This document shows positions 10,013 to 19,121 of a stretch of 64,000 nucleotides of DNA, piece by piece. The stretch's first letter is position 1; each line of letters opens with the position of its first letter. The position numbers and the translations under genes are program-made. Source of the stretch: Arcobacter defluvii (GTDB taxonomy: Bacteria > Campylobacterota > Campylobacteria > Campylobacterales > Arcobacteraceae); assembly GCF_013201725.1 (NCBI RefSeq), contig NZ_CP053835.1, positions 2,480,001-2,544,000 on the forward strand. Direction: 5' to 3'. Below the pieces are notes generated by a model, which made no database searches, was not told the origin of the DNA, and worked only from the letters and a program-made list of their open reading frames with translations.

Positions 10013-11071
10013 TTGTCTAAAATCAATATGGGTAACTTTTTTGAAGATTTTTCAATTGGTCAAAAAATTGTTCATCCACTTCCAAGAACAATCAGTGAAG
10101 GAGATGTATCTTTATACATCGCTTTTACTGGCTCTAGATTTGCACTACACTCTTCTGATTTAGTAGCAAAGGAAATGGGTTATGAAAAAAGACCACTTGA
10201 TGATATTTTAATGTTTCACTTAACATTTGGGAAATCTGTTCAAGATATTTCTTTAAATGCTATCGCAAATTTAGGATATGCTGAGATGTCTTTTCCGAAT
10301 CCTGTATATGTTGGAGATACAGTTTCTATGACTTCAACAGTTATTGGATTAAAAGAGAATTCAAATGGTAAAAGTGGAGTTGTTTATGTTCATTCTATTG
10401 GTGTAAATCAAAATGGAGATGAAGTATTAAACTTCAAAAGATGGGTTATGGTTCACAAAAAAGACAAAGAAACTTTAAGTGGAATCAATGAAGTACCAAC
10501 TTTTGCAAAAACAACACCAATTTCGCAAATCAATATTCCAACTATAAAAACTGTTGATACAAATTCAACTGGTGGAAAATATTTCTTTGAAGATTATGAA
10601 ACAGGTGAAAGATTAGACCATCCAGAGGGAATTACAGTTGATAATAGTGACCATACACTTGCAACTAAGTTATACCAAAACAATGCAAAAGTACATTTCA
10701 ATGACCATATGATGAAATCAACTCCTATGGGTCAAAGATTAATGTATGGAGGAATCATTATTTCAATGGCAAGAGCTATTTCATTTAATGGTTTACAGAA
10801 TGCTCAATGGGTATGTGCAATAAACAGTGGAGCTCATGCTAACCCAACGTATGCAGGTGATACTATTTATGCTTATACTGAAATTTTAGAAAAAATTGAA
10901 GTAAATAGAGATGATATTGGATTATTAAGAGTTAGAACTATTGGTTTAAAAAATCAAACTCCTAAAGAGACTCCTAATCCAAAAGGTGAAGATGGTAAAT
11001 ATTTACCAAATGTTGTTTTAGATTTAGATTACACTATTGTAATCCCAAAAAAAATTACAGAAAAAAAATAA
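10013..11071 (+). CDS. mch: Mesaconyl-CoA hydratase-like double-hotdog protein
   Basis: A 352-residue protein with two MaoC-type hotdog domains, the length and layout of mesaconyl-CoA (2-methylfumaryl-CoA) hydratase. That enzyme interconverts mesaconyl-CoA and beta-methylmalyl-CoA. The first half has FTGSRFALH with His46; the second has HTLATKLYQNNAKVHF with His228, which I recognise as typical of this family. Start is the TTG at 10013, chosen for the AAGGAG site. It sits between CoA-lyase genes whose likely product or substrate is the same thioester. A generic enoyl-CoA hydratase is the alternative. Confidence 0.72.
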   Translation: MSKINMGNFFEDFSIGQKIVHPLPRTISEGDVSLYIAFTGSRFALHSSDLVAKEMGYEKRPLDDILMFHLTFGKSVQDISLNAIANLGYAEMSFPNPVYVGDTVSMTSTVIGLKENSNGKSGVVYVHSIGVNQNGDEVLNFKRWVMVHKKDKETLSGINEVPTFAKTTPISQINIPTIKTVDTNSTGGKYFFEDYETGERLDHPEGITVDNSDHTLATKLYQNNAKVHFNDHMMKSTPMGQRLMYGGIIISMARAISFNGLQNAQWVCAINSGAHANPTYAGDTIYAYTEILEKIEVNRDDIGLLRVRTIGLKNQTPKETPNPKGEDGKYLPNVVLDLDYTIVIPKKITEKK

Positions 11072-11100
11072 AAATTTAATTTTAATAAAAAGGAAAAAAT

Positions 11101-12084
11101 ATGACACACCCAAGCGAAGCTTTATTTGAAAATGGTAAATCTTTACCAATTATCCCAACTTGTGAACACTTTGCAGGAAGCGAAAAGCTAATCCTAAAAG
11201 GTTTTGAAATGCAAAAAAAATTAGGTCCAGTTTTTGATATTACTTGTGACTGCGAAGATGGTGCTGAAACTGGTAAAGAAGTTGAACATGCTCAAATGAT
11301 CGTTAGAGTTGTTAATTCTGCTGAAAATCCTTATGCAATGGCTGGAACTAGAATTCATGACCATGGTCACCCAGATTGGAGACAAGATATTGATATTTTA
11401 GTTCCAGGAGCAGGTGAGAAATTAGCATATATTACATTACCAAAATCAACTTGTTATGAAGATGCAAAAACTCAAATTGAGTATATTCAAAAAGTGGCTC
11501 GTGAAGCTGGAATTAGTAGAGAAATTCCAATTCACGTTTTAATTGAAACTCATGGTGCATTACAAGATGTAGAAAAAATTGCTACATTACCTTGGTTACA
11601 AGTTTTAGATTTTGGATTAATGGACTTTGTTTCAGGATACCAAGGAGCAATTCCAGCTATTAATATGAGAAGCCCTGGTCAATTTGATCATAGATTAATT
11701 GGTGCTGCAAAAGCTAGAGTTGCACAAGCTGCTATTCAAAATAAAGTTATTCCTTGTCATAATGTAACTTTAGATTTAAAAAATCCATACCAAACTTATA
11801 AAGATGCTGAAAGAGCAAGAAATGAGTTCGGATTCATGAGAATGTGGTCAATTTACCCAACTCAAGTTCAAGCTATTGTTGATGCTATGAAACCAGATTT
11901 TACTGAGTTAGAAGCTGCACAAAATATCTTAATTAAAGCACAAGATGCTGAGTGGGGACCAATTCAATATGATGGTGAATTACACGACAGAGCAACTTAT
12001 AGATACTTCTGGGAATTAGTTCAAAGAGCTAAATTTTCAGGTGCAAAATTATTTGATGAAACTGAAAAAAGATTCTTCGCTTAA
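11101..12084 (+). CDS. Second CitE/HpcH-family CoA-ester lyase
   Basis: A 327-residue member of the CitE superfamily, of a different subfamily from the one at 6331. Catalytic features are complete: CDCED (49-53), Glu149 in LIETHG and Asp175 in GLMDF, the probable Mg ligands. It resembles an aldolase/citrate-lyase-like protein I recall from betaproteobacteria with no settled function. As last gene of the operon it probably cleaves or forms another beta-hydroxyacyl-CoA, for example citramalyl-CoA to pyruvate and acetyl-CoA, or malyl-CoA. AAGG precedes the ATG and a terminator follows. Confidence 0.78.
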   Translation: MTHPSEALFENGKSLPIIPTCEHFAGSEKLILKGFEMQKKLGPVFDITCDCEDGAETGKEVEHAQMIVRVVNSAENPYAMAGTRIHDHGHPDWRQDIDILVPGAGEKLAYITLPKSTCYEDAKTQIEYIQKVAREAGISREIPIHVLIETHGALQDVEKIATLPWLQVLDFGLMDFVSGYQGAIPAINMRSPGQFDHRLIGAAKARVAQAAIQNKVIPCHNVTLDLKNPYQTYKDAERARNEFGFMRMWSIYPTQVQAIVDAMKPDFTELEAAQNILIKAQDAEWGPIQYDGELHDRATYRYFWELVQRAKFSGAKLFDETEKRFFA

Positions 12085-12097
12085 TATTTTAAACATT

Positions 12098-12120
12098 AGC
12101 CCTTTTGGGCTTTTGTTTCT
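12098..12120 (+). terminator. Terminator of the CoA-lyase operon
   Basis: The hairpin AGCCC-TTTT-GGGCT (12098-12111) is followed by TTTGTTTCTTTTTT, 14 bases after the last stop of the operon. It separates the operon from the fumarase gene. Confidence 0.85.
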
Positions 12121-12230
12121 TTTTTAAACAAACAATTTCTACATAAATTTTTTACTATGTCAAAACTAAACACTTTTTATAAATATTCGCTTTTTCAATG
12201 GATTAAAAAAGAGTATTTTCATAAGTGCAT

Positions 12231-12239
12231 TGGTATAAT
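12231..12239 (+). promoter_or_regulatory. Extended -10 promoter element before the fumarase gene
   Basis: TGGTATAAT matches the extended -10 pattern (TGnTATAAT), 29 bp before the fumarase start. No clear -35 is seen, which is usual for extended -10 promoters. The fumarase therefore probably has its own transcript. Confidence 0.55.
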
Positions 12240-12268
12240 AATTGAATTTCTAAGCAAAAAGGAAAAAA

Positions 12269-13762
12269 ATGAGCAAAAAAATTACAGAACAAGATATTAT
12301 CGACTCAGTTGCTTCTGCCTGTCAATACATTTCGTTTTACCATCCAGAAGATTTCGTAAAAGGAATGGTTGAAGCGTATGAAAAAGAACAATCTGAATCA
12401 GCTAAAAATGCAATCGGACAAATTTTAATTAACTCTAAAATGTGTGCAATGGGTCATAGACCGCTTTGTCAAGATACAGGAAGTGTTAATATTTTTGTAA
12501 GAGTTGGATTAAAAGCCAACTTAGATATTAAAAAAGAATTAGTTGATTTATTAAATGAAGGTGTTGCAAAAGGTTATACAGATCCTGATAACACTTTAAG
12601 ATATTCAGTTGTTGCAGATCCAGCAGGGAAAAGAACAAATACAAAAAACAATACTCCAGCAGTTATTCATGTTACTGTTGATAATTCTGATGAATTAGAT
12701 ATTACAGTTGCAGCTAAAGGTGGAGGTTCTGAAAACAAATCTAAATTTACTGTATTAAATCCATCTGATTCAGTTTACGACTGGGTTATGGATAATGTTA
12801 GACAAATGGGAGCTGGATGGTGTCCTCCAGGAATCTTAGGAATCGGGATTGGTGGAAATCCAGAAAAAGCAATGCTTTTAGCTAAAGAGTCTTTAATGGA
12901 TCATGTTGATATTCATGAACTTCAAGCAAGAGGTCCTCAAAATGCTTTAGAAGAATTAAGATTAAAACTTTATGAAGATATTAATAAAGTTGGAATTGGT
13001 GCACAAGGTTTAGGAGGATTAACAACTGTTTTAGATGTTAAAATCTTAGATTATCCTTGTCATGCTGCTTCATTACCAGTAGCTATGATTCCAAACTGTG
13101 CAGCAACAAGACATATTCACTTTAAATTAAAAGGTGATGGACCAGCTGTATTCAAAAAACCTTCATTAGATTTATGGCCAGATATTAAACTTCCAATGGA
13201 TACTATTAAAAGAGTTAACATTGCTGATTTAACAAAAGAAAAATTATCTCAATTTAAATCAGGTGATACTTTATTATTATCTGGAAAAATTTTAACTGCA
13301 CGTGATGCTGCTCATAAAAAAATCGTTGAGTACAAAAATGCGGGAAAACCACTTCCAAATGGTGTTGACTTAAAAGACAGATTCATCTATTATGTAGGAC
13401 CAGTTGATCCAGTTAGAGATGAAGTAGTAGGACCTGCAGGACCAACAACATCTACAAGAATGGATAAATTTACTAAAGATATGATGGAAATCGGTATCAT
13501 GGGTATGATTGGTAAAGCTGAAAGAAAACAACCAACAATTGATTTAATTAAAGAATACAAATCTATTTATTTAATTGCAACTGGTGGAGCAGCTTACTTA
13601 ATTTCTCAATCAATCAAAGGTGCAAAAACTTTAGCATTTGAAGAACTTGGTATGGAAGCAATTTATGAATTTGAAGTTGAAGATATGCCAGTTACTGTTG
13701 CTGTTGATACAGAAGGAAATTCTATTCATACAACAGGTCCAGCTAAATGGAGAACTATCTAA
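12269..13762 (+). CDS. fumA: Class I (4Fe-4S) fumarate hydratase, possibly with mesaconase activity
   Basis: A 497-residue single-chain class I fumarase joining the alpha and beta parts. It hydrates fumarate to malate in the TCA cycle using an oxygen-sensitive 4Fe-4S cluster. Likely cluster cysteines are in PLCQDTG (near 66), GWCPPG (near 187) and NCAATRHIH (near 275). The C-terminal part has LLLSGKILTARDAAHKK, GPAGPTTSTRMD and a GGAAYL segment. Some class I fumarases also hydrate mesaconate to citramalate, which would join this enzyme to the operon just upstream. That link is inferred from position only. Confidence 0.93.
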   Translation: MSKKITEQDIIDSVASACQYISFYHPEDFVKGMVEAYEKEQSESAKNAIGQILINSKMCAMGHRPLCQDTGSVNIFVRVGLKANLDIKKELVDLLNEGVAKGYTDPDNTLRYSVVADPAGKRTNTKNNTPAVIHVTVDNSDELDITVAAKGGGSENKSKFTVLNPSDSVYDWVMDNVRQMGAGWCPPGILGIGIGGNPEKAMLLAKESLMDHVDIHELQARGPQNALEELRLKLYEDINKVGIGAQGLGGLTTVLDVKILDYPCHAASLPVAMIPNCAATRHIHFKLKGDGPAVFKKPSLDLWPDIKLPMDTIKRVNIADLTKEKLSQFKSGDTLLLSGKILTARDAAHKKIVEYKNAGKPLPNGVDLKDRFIYYVGPVDPVRDEVVGPAGPTTSTRMDKFTKDMMEIGIMGMIGKAERKQPTIDLIKEYKSIYLIATGGAAYLISQSIKGAKTLAFEELGMEAIYEFEVEDMPVTVAVDTEGNSIHTTGPAKWRTI

Positions 13763-13763
13763 T

Positions 13764-13788
13764 TTACAAAAGGCTTTGCCTTTTGTAA
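13764..13788 (+). terminator. Hairpin after the fumarase gene
   Basis: A perfect 11-bp stem TTACAAAAGGC / GCCTTTTGTAA with a TTT loop begins directly after the stop codon. Only a weak T-rich stretch follows, so termination may be partial. Confidence 0.7.
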
Positions 13789-13833
13789 CACTTTCCTAAA
13801 ATAATCCTTAGGCTACTAAACTATATTTCTTTT

Positions 13834-13861
13834 TTGACTTTTTCAAGACAATTTTTATGCT
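13834..13861 (+). promoter_or_regulatory. Sigma-70-type promoter for the DUF5718-like gene
   Basis: TTGACT (13834-13839), a 16-bp spacer and TATGCT (13856-13861) lie 36 bp before the ATG at 13898. Confidence 0.5.
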
Positions 13862-13897
13862 ATTGTTCCAACCAAAGAAAATATTATAGGAAATAAT

Positions 13898-14734
13898 ATG
13901 AATTTATTAGAAGATTTAAAAGACTATTTAGGCTTTGCAGTTGCAGGTAACTTTGCAAATCACTTAGGTGAAGCGGGAGAAGCCGATGAATTTTCTGTAA
14001 TTGAGACTAAAGAAAAAGATGCACCAAAAGGAATATTCCCTTTTTATATCAAAGGACATAATAGCTTTTTAGGGAATTATCCAATTTGTGATGAAATAAT
14101 TTTAACTCATGGAAGAGAAAATGATAATTTACAAGTTGAAGCAGAAGTAGCTTTAATATGTGATTTTGTATATGGAAATGATAAAGTAATTGACATTATT
14201 CCAAAATATTTTAGTGCTTTTAATGACTGTTCAATAAGAATACAAGATGGAAATAAACTAAGCACTAAAAAAAATTGGGGAACAAATACAAAAGGTATTT
14301 CTCAAGATATTATAGCAATTGATAATTTTACAGAAAAAGGAATTTTGAGTAAATATCATATCTCTTCATTTATTAAAAGAGATGGAATTGTTTATGATTA
14401 TGGAACAACAAGTGCTGTTAAATCATATAGTTATTTTTTCACTCAACTAAAAGATTGGATGATTGAAAAACTAAATACACAAGAAGATTGTGGTCCACTT
14501 GAAGAATTGACTCAATTTATGAAAAATGCAAAAGAAGCAAAAGGTATGCTAATTGCGGCAGGAGCTACGGCATATACAGAATTTGGAAAACATAATTTTT
14601 TAAAAAAAGGTGATGAAATATTTGTTTATGTTTACAATGCACACGCACATAGTTTTAATGATATTATGAATGATATGTGTGGAATGGATACTTATTTAGG
14701 TCAATGTTCAAAACTTCATCAAATAGTTCAATAA
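13898..14734 (+). CDS. DUF5718-like protein, fumarylacetoacetase-fold relative
   Basis: A 278-residue soluble protein without signal or membrane segments. Its centre resembles the fumarylacetoacetate hydrolase fold: VEAEVALICDF (near 84), then an FNDCSIR segment, an NWGTNTKG segment and YGTTSAVKSYSYF. I recognise it as the DUF5718 type frequent in Campylobacterota; no activity is established to my knowledge. It lies convergent to the chemoreceptor gene and is transcribed alone. A metal-dependent hydrolase, decarboxylase or isomerase role is only a fold-based guess. Confidence 0.6.
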   Translation: MNLLEDLKDYLGFAVAGNFANHLGEAGEADEFSVIETKEKDAPKGIFPFYIKGHNSFLGNYPICDEIILTHGRENDNLQVEAEVALICDFVYGNDKVIDIIPKYFSAFNDCSIRIQDGNKLSTKKNWGTNTKGISQDIIAIDNFTEKGILSKYHISSFIKRDGIVYDYGTTSAVKSYSYFFTQLKDWMIEKLNTQEDCGPLEELTQFMKNAKEAKGMLIAAGATAYTEFGKHNFLKKGDEIFVYVYNAHAHSFNDIMNDMCGMDTYLGQCSKLHQIVQ

Positions 14735-14757
14735 AAGATAGATTTTCTATCTTTTAT
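14731..14757. terminator. Bidirectional terminator between two convergent genes
   Basis: A perfect 12-bp stem ATAAAAGATAGA / TCTATCTTTTAT with a TTT loop overlaps the stop codons of both converging genes (13898-14734 and 14747-17662). T-rich sequence lies on each side. Confidence 0.85.
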
Positions 14758-17662
14758 TTTTTGATTCCACATACAAAATATCATTTAAACTATCAAAAAC
14801 TTTTACAGTAACCTCTTCGATTTCACTGGCTGTTTTTCTTAGAAGCTGATTCTGTGTTTTTTTAGCATTTTCATTTACATATTGTTGGATTTTTTTATAA
14901 ACATCCTCATGATTTTGTTTTAAAGTTTTCCATTCATTTGATTTAATAAATGCTTTATTTTCTACTTCACAAAAACTTATCCATTTTCCCATATTTGAAG
15001 TTTTAGGATCAACCACTTCACAATTCTCAAATTTATCTAAAATTTTATAATATCTTTTTTTCAAATTTATATGGTCATTTTTATATTTAGAAAACTCTTT
15101 TATCAAAGTTATATTTTCTACCATATCATAATATTTCTCATCAATTTTAGATTGAGATGTAATTTCTAACAATCTACTTGAAAGTTTTGAAACTTCATTT
15201 GATAAAATATCTATATTAGATGCTGTTGTAACATTTTTTTGTGTTGCAGTATCTAATCTTGAAATGGTGTCATTTATTTGAATAATACCTCTTTCTTGTT
15301 CTTTACTAAATTGTGTAACATTATCTATAATCTCTTTTGTTTGAGAAATTTTTGATGTAAGATTTTCATAACCTTTTATCATATCATCAGCTATAACTTT
15401 TCCCTCATTTGATTTTAAACTTGCACTTTCAACTAAGTTTTTTATCTCTCTTGCAGCATCTGCACTTCTGCTTGCTAAGTTTCTTACCTCAGCTGCAACA
15501 ACAGCAAACCCTTTTCCAGCTTCTCCAGCAGTTGCAGCTTCAACAGCAGCATTTAAAGATAGAATGTTTGTTTGAAATGCTATTTGATCAATAACTGTTA
15601 TAGCTTCATTTATAGCTTTTACTTTTTCATTTATTTCATCCATTGATAAAGAAGTCTCTTTTGCAGCTTTACTTCCAATACTTGAAGCTTCATTTAATTC
15701 ATCTGCAATTTGAGACATTTTATTCATATTTTCATTATTGTTTTTTATATTTGCTGTTATTTCTTCAAGTGCTGCAGAACTTTGTTCTAAAGAACTTGCT
15801 TGTTCAGTTGATGAGATTGCTAATTCATTTGAAGAATTTGTCAAAATTTTTGTATTTTTTTCTAAATTAATTCCAGCATTTGTAATCATAGCAATAAGTT
15901 CAGATGAAGATTGTCCTAAAAGAATAGTTGAAGAGCATAATGTTCCGAAATCACCATACATTCCTTTTGTATGAACTTCATCAAGTCTAAATTTATAATC
16001 TCCATTGCTATAACTATTTAATAAAAGATTTAAACTACTAATTTTTAGTTTAGTTCTATCTAACATTTTATTTATTATTTCAACTAAAGACTCCAATTCT
16101 TTTGTTGAAGCTTTTGTTTTTATTGAATATTCAAAGAAACCATTATTAACTTTTTCTATAATATCAGTTATTTCAAGAACAACTTTTTTATCATTTTCTA
16201 TGATTTTTTCAATCTTTTCAATTTGAATATTCATATTTTGAGTCATTAAAGCAAACTCATCTTTTCCTTTTATCTCATTTAAAACAATTTCATCTTTTTC
16301 TCTCATTGAATAAGAGAAAAATTCATCTAAATTATCTTGGAATTTATTAATCGATTTTGAGATTTTATTAGTCATAAAAGTAATTACAACAAACAAAATG
16401 ATAATAATTAGAATTAAAAAAGAGACAAATAAAATCACTTGATTATCCAAATTTGAAACATTTGTATTAATATCATAAATAATATCTTCTACAATTTTAT
16501 CTTTTATTTTTTCTAAAGATTCTAATCTTTTAGAAGATGCTTCTTCCCATTTTAAACTGTCTGAACCATAAATATTTTTTGATAAAGTCTCTATTGCTTT
16601 TAATGTTTTTAAATCTATTTCTTTTGTTTCATTTAATTCATTATTATCATAAGCTTTTGACATATATGTATCAATCGCAGATTGTATAATATTTAGTAAA
16701 TCACCCTCTTCCTTATTTACTTCTAATCTTTTATAATCTTTTATAGCTCTTAAAATTTTTGTATGACTTTTTTGAATTTTATTTAGATAGTTTTCTTCTT
16801 GATTTATCATATAATCTTTATAAAAATGTATTAAACCTCCATAACCAAAGCCTTCTTTTATTGAAGATATTAAAGTTTCTTTCTCTATTTTTAAACTTAT
16901 AATCTTTCTAAAATTATCAACTTCTTTAAAACTATTTGTTTCTATCTCTTTTTTATAAAATTCACTTTGTTGTCTTGATAAATTTTTTGTAAATACTTCT
17001 AAATATGAGTTTTCAGAAGCAACTAAAGATATAAAATCTTTATATTCACTATTTGAGATATAGCTTCTTTCAAAAATATTTTTTACAATATTTTTTTCAC
17101 TATATGCTTTTTCTATTACATTTATTAAAGAGACATAAGCTTGTGAACTTTTTGATAATTCTTTACTATTTGAATACATCAATAAATCATCGAAAAATGA
17201 TATTAAATTTGAACAATTTTTATTATAATAAGTTAACAAATCTTTTGTATCAATTTTTAAATCTAAAGCTTTTTTCCTAATCTCATTTATATTTTTTATA
17301 TCTTTTTTATATAAATCAATTTTTTCTAATAAATTATTATCATCTTTTATAAGTTTAAAATTTTCTATAAAATCATTTAAAATTTTTAAATTTATATCAC
17401 TATTTTTTATTTGAACTTCTAATTCATTTTTATTAATTTTTCCATAACTATTTAGATATAAAATTGATAATTCTCTCTCCTTTTGAAGATTTGTCAGTAA
17501 GGCTGATAACTTCACTGTAAAATTTACATAACTTGAAGTTCTTGTCATACTATTTTCTTTTTCAATTTTTCCAAAAATCAAAATCGAAGATAAAATAAAT
17601 ATTGCAATTAAGGGTAAAACCAATATCAAAAATATCTTATTTTTCAGCTTTAAGTTATTCAT
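14747..17662 (-). CDS. Methyl-accepting chemotaxis protein with NIT sensor and C-terminal CZB-like domain
   Basis: A 971-residue transmembrane chemoreceptor. Order: TM1 (about 8-30), a large periplasmic domain with the NIT-type motif [14 protein letters not shown] near 55, TM2 (roughly 405-430), HAMP, then the conserved signalling hairpin ([22 protein letters not shown], around 690-730). A zinc-binding CZB-like end follows from about 863: His864, Cys881, MGKW and His918. In CZB domains a second His normally sits four residues after this one; here it is Tyr922, so one metal ligand may be missing. NIT domains often sense nitrate or nitrite, but the ligand here is unknown. It is monocistronic. 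Confidence 0.9.
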   Translation of the reverse strand: MNNLKLKNKIFLILVLPLIAIFILSSILIFGKIEKENSMTRTSSYVNFTVKLSALLTNLQKERELSILYLNSYGKINKNELEVQIKNSDINLKILNDFIENFKLIKDDNNLLEKIDLYKKDIKNINEIRKKALDLKIDTKDLLTYYNKNCSNLISFFDDLLMYSNSKELSKSSQAYVSLINVIEKAYSEKNIVKNIFERSYISNSEYKDFISLVASENSYLEVFTKNLSRQQSEFYKKEIETNSFKEVDNFRKIISLKIEKETLISSIKEGFGYGGLIHFYKDYMINQEENYLNKIQKSHTKILRAIKDYKRLEVNKEEGDLLNIIQSAIDTYMSKAYDNNELNETKEIDLKTLKAIETLSKNIYGSDSLKWEEASSKRLESLEKIKDKIVEDIIYDINTNVSNLDNQVILFVSFLILIIIILFVVITFMTNKISKSINKFQDNLDEFFSYSMREKDEIVLNEIKGKDEFALMTQNMNIQIEKIEKIIENDKKVVLEITDIIEKVNNGFFEYSIKTKASTKELESLVEIINKMLDRTKLKISSLNLLLNSYSNGDYKFRLDEVHTKGMYGDFGTLCSSTILLGQSSSELIAMITNAGINLEKNTKILTNSSNELAISSTEQASSLEQSSAALEEITANIKNNNENMNKMSQIADELNEASSIGSKAAKETSLSMDEINEKVKAINEAITVIDQIAFQTNILSLNAAVEAATAGEAGKGFAVVAAEVRNLASRSADAAREIKNLVESASLKSNEGKVIADDMIKGYENLTSKISQTKEIIDNVTQFSKEQERGIIQINDTISRLDTATQKNVTTASNIDILSNEVSKLSSRLLEITSQSKIDEKYYDMVENITLIKEFSKYKNDHINLKKRYYKILDKFENCEVVDPKTSNMGKWISFCEVENKAFIKSNEWKTLKQNHEDVYKKIQQYVNENAKKTQNQLLRKTASEIEEVTVKVFDSLNDILYVESKNKR

Positions 17663-17857
17663 TTTTACTCCAGAATAATGTTTTATGTAATATATTCTTT
17701 CTTATTTAAATAAGAGTTTATATGATTATTTCTTGTAACCAAGCTGTAATATTCACGTTATTTTGAAATTATTTTTTATAAAAAAATCATATTAATTTTG
17801 ATTTTATTATTTACAAAGTTCTTTTTTATATAATTCGAAAAAACAAAAAGGAATACC
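17663..17857. promoter_or_regulatory. Divergent intergenic region of the chemoreceptor and mscL
   Basis: These 195 bp contain no gene. On the plus strand TATAAT at 17829-17834 lies 23 bp before the mscL start and is a good -10; no -35 stands out. The region must also contain the chemoreceptor promoter on the other strand, but I could not single it out. Confidence 0.45.
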
Positions 17858-18289
17858 ATGCTAAAAGAATTTAGAGATTTTCTTATAAAAGGAAATGTAG
17901 TTGATATGGCAGTTGGTTTTATTTTTGGAGCTGCATTTGCTACATTAATAAAATCACTTGTTACAAATGTGATTATGCCTCCAATTGGATTATTATTAGG
18001 AAGAGTTGATTTTTCTCAACTATTTATCTCTTTAGATGGAAATTCATATGCGACACTTGCAGATTTAGAAAAAGCTGGAGCTCCTGCAATAAAATTTGGT
18101 CTGTTTTTAAATGATACAATTTCTTTTGTTATTTTAGGTTTTGTGATGTTTATGTTTATAAAATCATATAATAAATTAAAAAAAGAAGAAGTAAAACCAG
18201 CACCTACGACTAAAGTTTGTAGTGAATGTGCAATGGAAATTCCAGTTGCTGCAAAAAAATGCGGACACTGTGGAAATACAGCAGTATAA
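17858..18289 (+). CDS. mscL: Large-conductance mechanosensitive channel MscL with a C-terminal zinc ribbon
   Basis: An inner-membrane pore that opens under membrane tension to release solutes on osmotic downshock. The 143-residue protein begins with the family signature MLKEFRDFLIKGNVVDMAVGFI and has two membrane helices (about 15-45 and 80-102). The cytoplasmic end carries two CxxC pairs (Cys121/124 and Cys135/138) of a zinc ribbon, in place of the usual MscL helical bundle. It is a single-gene unit convergent with the flavin reductase gene. Confidence 0.94.
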   Translation: MLKEFRDFLIKGNVVDMAVGFIFGAAFATLIKSLVTNVIMPPIGLLLGRVDFSQLFISLDGNSYATLADLEKAGAPAIKFGLFLNDTISFVILGFVMFMFIKSYNKLKKEEVKPAPTTKVCSECAMEIPVAAKKCGHCGNTAV

Positions 18290-18298
18290 AAAACTAGA

Positions 18299-18324
18299 AA
18301 TTAAAAGGCAAAAGCCTTTTAATT
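18299..18324. terminator. Bidirectional terminator between mscL and the end of the long minus-strand array
   Basis: The 11-bp stem AATTAAAAGGC / GCCTTTTAATT has an AAAA loop. It serves mscL on the plus strand, and on the minus strand it overlaps the last stop codon of the long gene array. Confidence 0.8.
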
Positions 18325-18886
18325 ATAAATCTACTAAAGCCTTAAATGTCACTCCACATCTTCCAATGTTTTCTACATTTATATGATTTCTTTCATTAAT
18401 TCTATCATCTTCAATGAATTGATATTTTAATTCTAAAACAACAGGTGTAGTATCTCCTGGGATTTTATAAGTATCATAATATTCACAAAACAGTGCACTT
18501 TGTGAAGAGGCAATCATTGGAGGAAAATCTTCCATCACATTTTTAACATCAATTTCAAACTCTTTGATTTCGCTTACTTCTTTTCCAAGTGGTGTTGCAC
18601 ATTTTTGAACTTTATCAACATTATCTTTATTTACAAAACAAATAGTTGCTTTTTTTGTTTTTAAAATATTTGCAAGGGAATCTTTTGGAGTTCCATCATC
18701 TTTTTTTCCAATTGATACAATCAATAAAGCAGGATTTGAAGAAATAGGAATAAAATATGAAAATGGTGCGGCATTTAATACACCTTCATCTTCTGTAACA
18801 ATCCAAGCAATAGGTCTTGGAATTACTGTTCCTGACATTATTTTATATCTATTTAAGTCATCAATATTTTTATAATCTAAAATCAT
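18323..18886 (-). CDS. Flavin reductase-like FMN-binding split-barrel protein
   Basis: A 187-residue cytoplasmic protein of the flavin reductase-like family. The typical N-terminus is visible (RPIAWIVTEDEGVLNAAPFSYF, near 24-45), as is an NPALLIVSIG strand that usually contacts FMN. Such proteins bind FMN and act as NAD(P)H:flavin reductases or oxidoreductase partners; the substrate here is unknown. It is the last gene of the minus-strand array, 10 bp after a small hypothetical gene, and may supply reduced flavin to a neighbour. Confidence 0.78.
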   Translation of the reverse strand: MILDYKNIDDLNRYKIMSGTVIPRPIAWIVTEDEGVLNAAPFSYFIPISSNPALLIVSIGKKDDGTPKDSLANILKTKKATICFVNKDNVDKVQKCATPLGKEVSEIKEFEIDVKNVMEDFPPMIASSQSALFCEYYDTYKIPGDTTPVVLELKYQFIEDDRINERNHINVENIGRCGVTFKALVDL

Positions 18887-18896
18887 TTTTTCCCTT

Positions 18897-19121
18897 TTAT
18901 ATTTTAAATTCTTGTTCTACATTTTTTGCTATTAACTCACCTTTTAAAGTCAAAAATGAATCACTAACAAACTCTTCAGTTTTTAGTTTTTTCAATAATT
19001 TTTTACCCTCTTTTAAAGTGAATAATCCTGTATTTTCTAATTTTAAAACTACATCATTCAAAGATTCATTTGACTCTTTTTTCAAAATTGCTAGTAGTAA
19101 AATTTTTTCATTTATATCCAT
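18897..19121 (-). CDS. Small hypothetical protein (74 residues)
   Basis: I do not recognise a family. The protein is charged and mostly helical, with leucine-rich heptad-like spacing (EKILLLAILKKESNESLNDV) and a C-terminal stretch that could form a small winged helix. Its start overlaps the end of the MFS transporter gene by 10 bp, which supports real translation coupled to the transporter. It could be a small regulator or partner. Confidence 0.55.
   Translation of the reverse strand: MDINEKILLLAILKKESNESLNDVVLKLENTGLFTLKEGKKLLKKLKTEEFVSDSFLTLKGELIAKNVEQEFKI

Noticed and set aside
6331-12084. Citrate lyase operon
   Set aside because: Only CitE-type proteins occur; there are no citF, citD, citC, citX or citG genes, and a mesaconyl-CoA hydratase-like gene lies between.
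12157-12372. Open frame of 71 codons upstream of and into the fumarase gene
   Set aside because: It overlaps the well-supported fumarase start and the promoter at 12231, and has no ribosome site or family.
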